This document shows, in pieces, positions 36,180 to 46,948 of a DNA stretch of 64,000 nt. Numbering within the stretch: the first letter of the stretch is position 1; every line of letters starts with the position of its first letter. The stretch comes from Osmia lignaria lignaria. Taxonomy: Eukaryota; Arthropoda; Insecta; Hymenoptera; Megachilidae. The position numbers and the translations under genes were made by a program. The stretch spans positions 12,168,501-12,232,500 of the forward strand of contig NW_027478159.1 in assembly GCF_051020975.1 (NCBI RefSeq). Reading direction: 5' to 3'. The notes below the pieces were generated by a model that saw only the letters and a list, made by a program, of their open reading frames with translations, was not told the origin of the DNA and searched no databases.

Positions 36180-37248
36180 TATCTCGAAATATGTCCGTCA
36201 GGCCAGTTCCTTTGAGCTGAATCTGCAAATATCTCGGAAACGAAGCGAGCTATGGCAAAATGTTAAGAGACGTTTTTTGTAGAGAATTATGTTTCCTACA
36301 ATTTATGTTCTATGATATTTTTTGATCAGAAGCGTAGTTTTCGAGATATATCGAGATATTTAAAAGTTCCGAAGCCGCACCAACATAATAGGGATACAGA
36401 AACACCGTGGCCCCTTCCTTTGAGATAACTCTGCACTAGTGCGAGCCGCAAATGCCACTTCCAGCTTAGCTGTGCAGAAGAAGAACAACAAGAAGAAGAA
36501 ATATCTCGAAATATGTCCGTCAGGCCCCTTCCCTTGAGATAAATCTGCAAATATCTCGGAAACGAAGCGAGCTATGGCAAAATGTTAAGAGACCTTTTTT
36601 GTAGAGAATTAAGTTTCCTACTTTTTATGTTCTATGATATTTTTTGATCAGATGCGTAGTTCTCGAGATATATCAAGATATTTAAAAGTTCCGAAGCCGC
36701 ACCAACATAATAGAGATACAGAAACACCGTGGCCCCTTTCTTTGAGATAACTCTGCACTATTGCGAGCTGCAAATGCCACTTCCAGCTTAGCTGTGCAGA
36801 GGAAGAACAACAAGAAGAAGAAATATCTCGAAATATGTCCGTCAGGCCAGTTCCTTTGAGCTGAATCTGCAAATATCTCGGAAACGAAGCGAGCTATGGC
36901 AAAATGTTAAGAGACGTTTTTTGTAGAGAATTATGTTTCCTACAATTTATGTTCTATGATATTTTTTGATCAGAAGCGTAGTTTTCGAGATATATCGAGA
37001 TATTTAAAAGTTCCGAAGCCGCACCAACATAATAGAGGTACAGAAACACCGTGGCCCCTTCCTTTGAGATAACTCTGCACTAGTGCGAGCCGCAAATGCC
37101 ACTTCCAGCTTAGCTGTGCAGAAGAAGAACAACAAGAAGAAGAAATATCTCGAAATATGTCCGTCAGGCCCCTTCCCTTGAGATAAATCTGCAAATATCT
37201 CGGAAACGAAGCGAGCTATGGCAAAATGTTAAGAGACCTTTTTTGTAG
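36180..37248 (+). repeat. 5-monomer unit, copy 2
   Basis: Second copy of 34570-35638; ends at GTAGAG versus GTAGGG (35639/37249). Two monomers of the GTCCGACAGG type separate the copies. Confidence 0.85.
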
Positions 37249-39531
37249 GGAATTAAGTTTCCTACTTTTTATCTTCTATGATATTTTTTGATCAGATGCG
37301 TAGTTCTCGAGATATATCAAGATATTTAAAAGTTCCGAAGCCGCACCAACATAATAGAGATACAGAAACACCGTGGCCCCTCTCTTTGAGATAACTCTGC
37401 ACTATTGCGAGCTGGAAATGCCACTTCCAGTTTAGCTGTGCAGAAGAAGAACAACAAGAAGAAGAAATATCTCGAAATATGTCCGTTAGGCCCCTTCCCT
37501 TGAGATAAATCTGCAAATATCTCGGAAACGAAGCGAGCTATGGCAAAATGTTAAGAGACCTTTTTTGTAGAGAATTAAGTTTCCTACTTTTTATACTCTA
37601 TGATATTTTTTGATCAGATGCGTAGTTCTCGAGATATATCAAGATATTTAAAAGTTCCGAAGCCGCACCAACATAATAGAGATACAGAAACACCGTGGCC
37701 CGTTTCTTTGAGATAACTCTGCACTACTGCGAGCTGTAAATGCCACTTCCAGCTTAGCTGTGCAGAAGAAGAACAACAAGAAGAAGAAATATCTCGAAAT
37801 ATGTCCGTCAGGCCCCTTCCCTTGAGATATATCTGCAAATATCTCGGAAACGAAGCGAGCTATGGCAAAATCTTAAGAGACCTTTTTTGTAGAGAATTAA
37901 GTTTCCTACTTTTCATGTTCTATGATATTTTTTGATCAGATGCGTAGTTCTCGAGATATATCAAGATATTTAAAAGTTCCGAAGCCGCACCAACATAATA
38001 GAGATACAGAAACACCGTGGCCCGTTTCTTTGAGATAACTCTGCACTATTGCGAGCTGCAAATGCCACTTCCAGCTTAGCTGTGCAGAAGAAGAACAACA
38101 AAAAGAAGAAATATCTCGAAATATGTCCGTCAGGCCCCTTCCCTTGAGATAAATCTGCAAATATCTCGGAAACGAAGCGAGCTATGGCAAAATGTTAAGA
38201 GACCTTTTTTGTAGAGAATTAAGTTTCCTACTTTTTATGTTCTATGATATTTTTCGATCAGAAGCGTAGTTCTCGAGATATATCAAGATATTTAAAAGTT
38301 CCGAAGCCGCACGAACATAATAGAGATACAGAAACACCGTGGCCCCTTTCTTTGAGATAACTCTGCACTATTGCGAGCTGTAAATGCCACTTCCAGCTTA
38401 GCTGTGCAGAAGAAGAACAACAAGAAGAAGAAATATCTCGAAATATGTCCGTCAGGCCCCTTCCCTTGAGATATATCTGCAAATATCTCGGAAACGAAGC
38501 GAGCTATGGCAAAATGTTAAGAGACCTTTTTTGTAGAGAATTATGTTTCCTACAATTTATGTTGTATGATATTTTTTGATCAGAAGCGTAGTTTTCGAGA
38601 TATATCAAGATATTTAAAAGTTCCGAAGCCGCACCAACATAATAGAGATACAGAAACACCGTGGCCCCTTTCTTTGAGATAACTCTGCACTATTGCGAGC
38701 TGTAAATGCCACTTCCAGCTTAGCTGTGCAGAAGAAGAACAACAAGAAGAAGAAATATCTCGAAATATGTCCGTCAGGCCCCTTCCCTTGAGATATATCT
38801 GCAAATATCTCGGAAACGAAGCGAGCTATGGCAAAATGTTAAGAGCCCTTTTTTGTAGAGAATTATGTTTCCTACAATTTATGTTCTATGATATTTTTTG
38901 ATCAGATGCGTAGTTCTCGAGATATATCAAGATATTTTAAAGTTCCGAAGCCGCACCAACATAATAGAGATACAGAAACACCGTGGCCCCTTTCTTTGAG
39001 ATAACTCTGCACTATTGCGAGCTGCAAATGCCACTTCCAGCTTAGCTGTGCAGAGGAAGAACAACAAGAAGAAGAAATATCTCGAAATATGTCCGTCAGG
39101 CCAGTTCCTTTGAGCTGAATCTGCAAATATCTCGGAAACGAAGCGAGCTATGGCAAAATGTTAAGAGACGTTTTTTGTAGAGAATTATGTTTCCTACAAT
39201 TTATGTTCTATGATATTTTTTGATCAGAAGCGTAGTTTTCGAGATATATCGAGATATTTAAAAGTTCCGAAGCCGCACCAACATAATAGAGATACAGAAA
39301 CACCGTGGCCCCTTTCTTTGAGATAACTCTGCACTAGTGCGAGCCGCAAATGCCACTTCCAGCTTAGCTGTGCAGAAGAAGAACAACAAGAAGAAGAAAT
39401 ATCTCGAAATATGTCCGTCAGGCCACTTCCCTTGAGATAAATCTGCAAATATCTCGGAAACAAAGCGAGCTATGGCAAAATGTTAAGAGACGTTTTTTGT
39501 AGAGAATTATGTTTCCTACAATTTATGTTCT
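37249..39531 (+). repeat. Assorted monomers, including first copy of a length-variant block
   Basis: Monomers at 37289 (CTGGAA dyad, near-identical to the one at 28917), 37611, 37933 (AACAAAAAGAAG), 38255, 38577, 38899 (GATATTTTAAAG) and 39221. The run 38255-39220 is the longer form of a block found with one monomer fewer at 41797-42440. Only satellite is seen. Confidence 0.85.
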
Positions 39532-40628
39532 ATGATATTTTTTGATCAGAAGCGTAGTTTTCGAGATATATCGAGATATTTAAAAGTTCCGAAGCCGCAC
39601 CAACATAATAGAGATACAGAAACACCGTGGCCCCTTTCTTTGAGATAACTCTGCACTAGTGCCAGCCGCAAATGCCACTTCCAGCTTAGCTGTGCAGAAG
39701 AAGAACAACAAGAAGAAGAAGTATCTCGAAATATGTCCGACAGGCCCCTTCCCTTGAGATAAATCTGCAAATATCTCGGAAACGAAGCGAGCTATGGCGA
39801 AATGTTAAGAGACCTTTTTTGTAGAGAATTAAGTTTCCTACTTTTTATCTTCTATGATATTTTTTGATCAGATGCGTAGTTCTCGAGATAGATCAAGATA
39901 CTTAAAAGTTCCGAAGCCGCACCAACATAATAGAGATACAGAAACACCGTGGCCCCTTTCTTTGAGATAACTCTGCACTAGTGCGAGCCGCAAACGCCAC
40001 TTCCAGCTTAGCTGTGCAGAAGAAGAACAACAAGAAGAAGAAGTATCTCGAAATATGTCCGACAGGCCCCTTCCCTTGAGATAAATCTGCAAATATCTCG
40101 GAAACGAAGCGAGCTATGGCGAAATGTTAAGAGACCTTTTTTGTAGAGAATTAAGTTTCCTACTTTTTATCTTCTATGATATTTTTTGATCAGATGCGTA
40201 GTTCTCGAGATAGATCAAGATACTTAAAAGTTCCGAAGCCGCACCAACATAATAGAGATACAGAAACACCGTGGCCCCTTTCTTTGAGATAACTCTGCAC
40301 TATTGCGCGCTGCAAATGCCACTTCCAGCTTAGCTGTGCAGAAGAAGAACAACAAGAAGAAGAAATATCTCGAAATATGTCCGTCAGGCCCCTTCCCTGG
40401 AGATAAATCTGCAAATATCTCGGAAACGAAGCGAGCTATGGCAAAATGTTTAGAGACCTTTCTTGTAGAGAATTAAGTTTCCTACTTTTTATGTAGTATG
40501 ATATTTTTTGATCAGATGCGTAGTTCTCGAGATATATCAAGATATTTAAAAGTTCCGAAGCCGCACCAACATAATAGAGATACAGAAACACCGTGGCCCC
40601 TTTCTTTGAGATAACTCTGCACTATTGC
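39532..40628 (+). repeat. Three-monomer duplication, copy 2
   Basis: Second copy of 33092-34188. Its CAAACGCCAC change is also seen at 36128-36137, linking it to the monomer beginning at 36001. Confidence 0.85.
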
Positions 40629-42944
40629 GAGCTGCAAATGCCACTTCCAGCTTAGCTGTGCAGAGGAAGAACAACAAGAAGAAGAAATATCTCGAAATAT
40701 GTCCGTCAGGCCAGTTCCTTTGAGCTGAATCTGCAAATATCTCGGAAACCAAGCGAGCTATGGCAAAATGTTAAGAGACGTTTTTTGTAGAGAATTATGT
40801 TTCCTACAATTTATGTTCTATGATATTTTTTGATCAGAAGCGTAGTTTTCGAGATATATCGAGATATTTAAAAGTTCCGAAGCCGCACCAACACAATAGG
40901 GATACAGAAACACCGTGGCCCCTTCCTTTGAGATAACTCTGCACTAGTGCGAGCCGCAAATGCCACTTCCAGCTTAGCTGTGCAGAAGAAGAACAACAAG
41001 AAGAAGAAATATCTCGAAATATGTCCGTCAGGCCCCTTCCCTTGAGATAAATCTGCAAATATCTCGGAAACGAAGCGAGCTATGGCAAAATGTTAAGAGA
41101 CCTTTTTTGTAGGGAATTATGTTTCCTACAATTTATGTTGTATGATATTTTTTGATCAGAAGCGTAGTTTTCGAGATATATCAAGATATTTAAAAGTTCC
41201 GAAGCCGCACCAACATAATAGAGATACAGAAACACCGTGGCCCCTTTCTTTGAGATAACTCTGCACTATTGCGAGCTGTAAATGTCACTTCCAGCTTAGC
41301 TGGGCAGAAGAAGAACAACAAGAAGAAGAAATATCTCGAAATATGTCCGTCAGGCCCCTTCCCTTGAGATAAATCTGCAAATATCTCGGAAACGAAGCGG
41401 GCTATGGCAAAATGTTAAGAGACCTTTTTTGTAGAGAATTATGTTTCCTACAATTTATGTTCTATGATATTTTTTGAGCAGATGCGTAGTTCTCGAGATA
41501 TATCAAGATATTTAAAAGTTCCGAAGCCGCACCAACATAATAGAGATACAGAAACACCGTGGCCCCTTTCTTTGAGATAACTCTGCACTATTGCGAGCTG
41601 CAAATGCCACTTCCAGCTTAGCTGTGCAGAAGAAGAACAACAAGAAGAAGAAATATCTCGAAATATGTCCGTCAGGCCCCTTCCCTTGAGATAAATCTGC
41701 AAATATCTCGGAAACGAAGCGAGCTATGGCAAAATGTTAAGAGACCTTTTTTGTAGAGAATTAAGTTTCCTACTTTTTATGTTCTATGATATTTTTCGAT
41801 CAGAAGCGTAGTTCTCGAGATATATCAAGATATTTAAAAGTTCCGAAGCCGCACGAACATAATAGAGATACAGAAACACCGTGGCCCCTTTCTTTGAGAT
41901 AACTCTGCACTATTGCGAGCTGTAAATGCCACTTCCAGCTTAGCTGTGCAGAAGAAGAACAACAAGAAGAAGAAATATCTCGAAATATGTCCGTCAGGCC
42001 CCTTCCCTTGAGATATATCTGCAAATATCTCGGAAACGAAGCGAGCTATGGCAAAATGTTAAGAGACCTTTTTTGTAGAGAATTATGTTTCCTACAATTT
42101 ATGTTCTATGATATTTTTTGATCAGATGCGTAGTTCTCGAGATATATCAAGATATTTTAAAGTTCCGAAGCCGCCCCAACATAATAGAGATACAGAAACA
42201 CCGTGGCCCCTTTCTTTGAGATAACTCTGCACTATTGCGAGCTGCAAATGCCACTTCCAGCTTAGCTGTGCAGAGGAAGAACAACAAGAAGAAGAAATAT
42301 CTCGAAATATGTCCGTCAGGCCAGTTCCTTTGAGCTGAATCTGCAAATATCTCGGAAACGAAGCGAGCTATGGCAAAATGTTAAGAGACGTTTTTTGTAG
42401 AGAATTATGTTTCCTACAATTTATGTTCTATGATATTTTTTGATCAGAAGCGTAGTTTTCGAGATATATCGAGATATTTAAAAGTTCCGAAGCCGCACCA
42501 ATATAATAAAGATACAGAAACACCGTGGCCCCTTTCTTTGAGATAACTCTGCACTAGTGCGAGCCGCAAATGCCACTTCCAGCTTAGCTGTGCAGAAGAA
42601 GAACAACAAGAAGAAGAAATATCTCGAAATATGTCCGTCAGGCCCCTTCCCTTGAGATAAATATGCAAATATCTCGGAAACGAAGCGAGCTATGGCAAAA
42701 TGTTAAGAGACGTTTTTTGTAGAGAATTATGTTTCCTACTTTTTATGTTCTATGATATTTTTTGATCAGATGCGTAGTTCTCGAGATATATCGAGATATT
42801 TAAAAGTTCCGAAGCCGCACCAACATAATAGATATACAGAAACACCGTGGCCCCTTTCTTTGAGATAACTCTGCACTAGTGCGAGCTGCAAATGCCACTT
42901 CCAGCTTAGCTGTGCAGAAGAAGAACAACAAGAAGAAGAAATAT
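40629..42944 (+). repeat. Assorted monomers, including shortened block 41797-42440
   Basis: Monomers at 40831 (AACACAATAGGG), 41153 (AATGTCACTTCC), 41475 (BclI site lost, TGAGCA), 41797 (GCACGAACATAATAG), 42119 (GATATTTTAAAG, GCCGCCCCAAC) and 42441 (AATATAATAAAG). 41797 and 42119 are adjacent here, whereas their counterparts 38255 and 38899 are separated by one monomer. Confidence 0.85.
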
Positions 42945-43835
42945 CTCGAAATATGTCCGACAGGCCCCTTCCCTTGAGATAAATCTGCAAATATCTCGGA
43001 AACGAAGCGAGCTATGGCGAAATGTTAAGAGACCTTTTTTGTAGAGAATTAAGTTTCCTACTTTTTATCTTGTATGATATTTTTTGATCAGATGCGTAGT
43101 TCTCGAGATATATCAAGATATTTAAAAGTTCCGAAGCCGCACCAACATAATACAGATACAGAAACACCGTGGCCCCTTTCTTTGAGATAACTCTGCAATA
43201 GTGCGAGCCGCAAATGCCACTTCCAGCTTAGCTGTGCAGAAGAAGAACAACAAGAAGAAGAAATATCTCGAAATATGTCCGTCAGGCCCCTTCCCTTGAG
43301 ATAAATCTGCAAATATCTCGGAAACGAAGCGAGCTATGGCAAAATGTTAAGAGACCTTTTTTGTAGAGAATTAAGTTTCCCACTTTTTATGTTCTATGAT
43401 ATTTTTTGATCAGATGCGTAGTTCTCGAGATATATCAAGATATTTAAAAGTTCCGAAGCCGCACCAACATAATAGAGATACAGAAACACCGTGGCCCCTT
43501 TCTTTGAGATAACTCTGCAATAGTGCGAGCCGCAAATGCCACTTCCAGCTTAGCTGTGCAGAAGAAGAACAACAAGAAGAAGAAATATCTCGAAATATGT
43601 CCGTCAGGCCCCTTCCCTTGAGATAAATCTGCAAATATCTCGGAAACGAAGCGAGCTATGGCAAAATGTTAAGAGACCTTTTTTGTAGAGAATTAAGTTT
43701 CCTACTTTTTATGTTCTATGATATTTTTTGATCAGATGCGTAGTTCTCGAGATATATCAAGATATTTAAAAGTTCCGAAGCCGCACCAACATAATAGAGA
43801 TACAGAAACACCGTGGCCCCTTTCTTTGAGATAAC

Positions 43836-43884
43836 TCTGCACTAGTGCGAGCCGCAAATGCCACTTCCAGCTTAGCTGTGCAGA
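43836..43884 (+). other. Nested imperfect dyad (potential cruciform) in the monomer
   Basis: Outer arms TCTGCAC (43836-43842) and GTGCAGA (43878-43884) are exact inverse complements. In the commonest monomers the inner arms AGCTGCAA and TTCCAGCT pair at 7 of 8 positions around the loop ATGCCAC; this copy has the AGCCGCAA variant, which weakens the inner stem. It is seen in sequence only; extrusion in the cell is unproven. Confidence 0.7.
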
Positions 43885-43907
43885 AGAAGAACAACAAGAA
43901 GAAGAAA
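43882..43907 (+). other. Purine-rich GAA/CAA tract in the monomer
   Basis: Two AGAAGAAGA-type runs flank an ACAACA core, giving an almost pure purine strand of 26 nt. Variants across the array (GAGGAAGAAC, AACAAAAAG, AAGAAAAAG, AAGAAGGAG, GTACAACAAG) keep the length and the purine bias. It is a useful marker of monomer type. Confidence 0.75.
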
Positions 43908-43945
43908 TATCTCGAAATATGTCCGTCAGGCCCCTTCCCTTGAGA

Positions 43946-45520
43946 TAAATCTGCAAATATCTCGGAAACGAAGCGAGCTATGGCAAAATGTTAAGATACC
44001 TTTTTTGTAGAGAATTAAGTTTCCTACTTTTTATGTTCTATGATATTTTTTGATCAGATGCGCAGTTATCGAGATATATCAAGATATTTAAAAGTTCCGA
44101 AGCCGCTCCAACATAATAGAGATACAGAAACACCGTGGCCCCTTTCTTTGAGATAACTGTGCACTAGTGCGAGCCGCAAATGCCACTTCCAGCTTAGCTG
44201 TGCAGAAGAAGAACAACAAGAAGAAGAAATATCTCGAAATATGTCCGTCAGGCCCCTTCCCTTGAGATAAATCTGCAAATATCTCGGAAACGAAGCGAGC
44301 TATGGCAAAATGTTAAGAGACCTTTTTTGTAGAGAATTATGTTTCCTACTTTTTATGTTCTATGATATTTTTTGATCAGACGCGTAGTTCTCGAGATATA
44401 TCAAGATATTTAAAAGTTCCGAAGCCGCACCAACATAATAGAGATACAGAAACACCGTGGCCCCTTTCTTTGAGATAACTCTGCACTATTGCGAGCTGTA
44501 AATGCCACTTCCAGCTTAGCTGTGCAGAAGAAGAACAACAAGAAGAAGAAATATCTCGAAATATGTCCGTCAGGCCCCTGCCCTTGAGATATATCTGCAA
44601 ATATCTCGGAAACGAAGCGAGCTATGGCAAAATGTTGAGAGACCTTTTTTGTAGAGAATTATGTTTCCTACTTTTTATGTTCTATGATATTTTTTGATCA
44701 GATGCGTAGTTCTCGAGATATATCAAGATATTTAAAAGTTCCGAAGCCGCACCAACATAATAGAGATACAGAAACACCGTGGCCCCTTTCTTTGAGATAA
44801 CTCTGCACTATTGCGAGCTGTAAATGCCACTTCCAGCTTAGCTGTGCAGAAGAAGAACAACAAGAAGAAGAAATATCTCGAAATATGTCCGTCAGGCCCC
44901 TGCCCTTGAGATATATCTGCAAATATCTCGGAAACGAAGCGAGCTATGGCAAAATGTTGAGAGACCTTTTTTGTAGAGAATTATGTTTCCTACAATTTAT
45001 GTTCTATGATATTTTTTGATCAGAAGCGTAGTTTTCGAGATATATCGAGATATTTAAAAGTTCCGAAGCCGCACCAACATAATAGAGATACAGAAACACC
45101 GTGGCCCCTTTCTTTGAGATAACTCTGCACTATTGCGAGCTGCAAATGCCACTTCCAGCTTAGCTGTGCAGAGGAAGAACAACAAGAAAAAGAAGTATCT
45201 CGAAATATGTCCGTCAGGCCCGTTCCTTTGAGCTGAATCTGCAAATATCTCGGAAACGAAGCGAGCTATGGCAAAATGTTAATAGACGTTTGTTGTAGAG
45301 AATTATGTTTCCTACAATTTATGTTCTATGATATTTTTTGATCAGAAGCGTAGTTTTCGAGATATATCGAGATATTTAAAAGTTCCGAAGCCGCACCAAC
45401 ATAATAGAGATACAGAAACACCGTGGCCCCTTTCTTTGAGATAACTCTGCACTAGTGCGAGCCGCAAATGCCACTTCCAGCTTAGCTGTGCAGAAGAAGA
45501 ACAACAAGAAGAAGAAATAT
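43946..45520 (+). repeat. Monomers related to the alpha-eta repeat
   Basis: Includes a zeta-like unit (44051, GCGCAGTTATCG), an eta-like unit (44373, CAGACGCG head, CCCCTGCCC), a near-duplicate of it at 44695, and an alpha-like unit at 45017 (GAAAAAGAAG, GGCCCGTTCC). 44051-44694 matches 48237-48880. This looks like an older, rearranged version of the ordered repeat that follows. Confidence 0.8.
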
Positions 45521-46521
45521 CTCGAAATATGTCCGACAGGCCCCTTCCCTTGAGATAAATCTGCAAATATCTCGGAAACGAAGCGAGCTATGGCGAAATG
45601 TTAAGAGACCTTTTTTGTAGAGAATTAAGTTTCCTACTTTTTATCTTCTATGATATTTTTTGATCAGATGCGTAGTTCTCGAGATATATCAAGATATTTA
45701 AAAGTTCCGAAGCCGCACCAACATAATACAGATACAGAAACACCGTGGCCCCTTTCTTTGAGATAACTCTGCAATAGTGCGAGCCGCAAATGCCACTTCC
45801 AGCTTAGCTGTGCAGAAGAAGAACAACAAGAAGAAGAAATATCTCGAAATATGTCCGTCAGGCCCCTTCCCTTGAGATAAATCTGCAAATATCTCGGAAA
45901 CGAAGCGAGCTATGGCAAAATGTTAAGAGACCTTTTTTGTAGAGAATTAAGTTTCCTACTTTTTATGTTCTATGATATTTTTTGATCAGATGCGTAGTTC
46001 TCGAGATATATCAAGATATTTAAAAGTTCCGAAGCCGCACCAACATAATAGAGATACAGAAACACCGTGGCCCCTTTCTTTGAGATAACTCTGCAATAGT
46101 GCGAGCCGCAAATGCCACTTCCAGCTTAGCTGTGCAGAAGAAGAACAACAAGAAGAAGAAATATCTCGAAATATGTCCGTCAGGCCCCTTCCCTTGAGAT
46201 AAATCTGCAAATATCTCGGAAACGAAGCGAGCTATGGCAAAATGTTAAGAGACCTTTTTTGTAGAGAATTAAGTTTCCTACTTTTTATGTTCTATGATAT
46301 TTTTTGATCAGATGCGTAGTTCTCGAGATATATCAAGATATTTAAAAGTTCCGAAGCCGCACCAACATAATAGAGATACAGAAACACCGTGGCCCCTTTC
46401 TTTGAGATAACTCTGCACTAGTGCGAGCCGCAAATGCCACTTCCAGCTTAGCTGTGCAGAAGAAGAACAACAAGAAGAAGAAATATCTCGAAATATGTCC
46501 GTCAGGCCCCTTCCCTTGAGA
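45521..46521 (+). repeat. Three-monomer duplication, copy 2
   Basis: Second copy of 42945-43945, running directly into the first unit of the alpha-eta higher-order repeat. Confidence 0.85.
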
Positions 46522-46626
46522 TATATCTGCAAATATCTCGGAAACCAAGCGAGCTATGGCAAAATGTTAAGAGACCTTTTTTGTGGAGAATTAAGTTTCC
46601 TACTTTTTATGTTCTATGATATTTTT

Positions 46627-46948
46627 TGATCAGATGCGCAGTTATCGAGATATATCAAGATATTTAAAAGTTCCGAAGCCGCACCAACATAATAGAGATA
46701 CAGAAACACCGTGGCCCCTTTCTTTGATATAACTCTGCACTATTGCGAGCTGCAAATGCCACTTCCAGCTTAGCTGTGCAGAGGAAGAACAACAAGAAAA
46801 AGAAGTATCTCGAAATATGTCCGTCAGGCCCGTTCCTTTGAGCTGAATCTGCAAATATCTCGGAAACGAAGCGAGCTATGGCAAAATGTTAAGAGACGTT
46901 TTTTGTAGAGAATTATGTTTCCTACTTTTTATGTTCTATGATATTTTT
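46627..46948 (+). repeat. Chimeric zeta/alpha monomer
   Basis: The head (GCGCAGTTATCG, TATATCAAGATATT) is that of zeta, while everything from TTTGATATAAC on is alpha. The switch lies between 46657 and 46728. This is a within-monomer crossover rather than a break at a unit boundary. Confidence 0.8.

Larger units (their letters stand above)
42945..43945 (+). repeat. Three-monomer duplication, copy 1 (offset 2576 bp)
   Basis: Matches 45521-46521. Shared marks are GTCCGACAGG, GGCGAAATG, AATACAGATACAG and CTCTGCAATAGTGCG. Differences include TTGTATG/TTCTATG and TTTCCCAC/TTTCCTAC. Confidence 0.85.
43815..43955 (+). repeat. Internal direct repeat of the monomer (27 nt, 114 bp apart)
   Basis: Positions 43815-43841 and 43929-43955 are 24/27 identical (mismatches at repeat positions 9, 11 and 21) and both run from GGCCCCTT to TCTGCA around GAGATAA. 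Further on, GCGAGC and GCAAATG in the first copy have counterparts GCGAGCT and GCAAAATG in the second, after an extra 12 bases. The same arrangement is present in the other monomers read. Confidence 0.85.
43729..44050 (+). repeat. Reference monomer (322 bp), type A head
   Basis: This unit is used as the map of the repeat. Counting from the T of TGATCA: 1-6 BclI site; 18-23 CTCGAG; 19-38 two 10-bp direct copies (TCGAGATATA, TCAAGATATT); 37-42 TTTAAA; 43-68 a strongly conserved block starting AGTTCCGAAGCC; 87-113 first copy of an internal 27-nt repeat; 108-156 nested dyad; 154-179 purine-rich GAA/CAA tract; 201-227 second copy of the 27-nt repeat; 229-271 conserved block containing CTCGGAAACGAAGCGAGC; 273-322 T-rich end with T5-T6 runs. 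This particular copy carries the GCACTAGTGC variant of the dyad. No protein or RNA gene is supported. Confidence 0.95.

Noticed and set aside
43721..43760. Hammerhead ribozyme, often found in satellites
   Set aside because: The CUGANGA core is absent: the minus strand has CTGATCA. A GAAAC string alone is not enough.
43761..43790. Pol III promoter or tRNA-derived origin
   Set aside because: AGTTCCGAAGCC and its complement only weakly resemble a B box, and no A box at proper spacing or cloverleaf was found.
43957..43980. CENP-B box
   Set aside because: Neither strand of the monomer shows the TTCG....A..CGGG pattern. The nearest string, TTCGTTTCCGAGA on the minus strand, lacks the A and the CGGG.
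43985..44051. Phased A/T tracts giving strong intrinsic curvature
   Set aside because: The T runs are spaced about 27 and 18 bp apart, not in multiples of about 10.5 bp, so regular phasing is not supported by eye.
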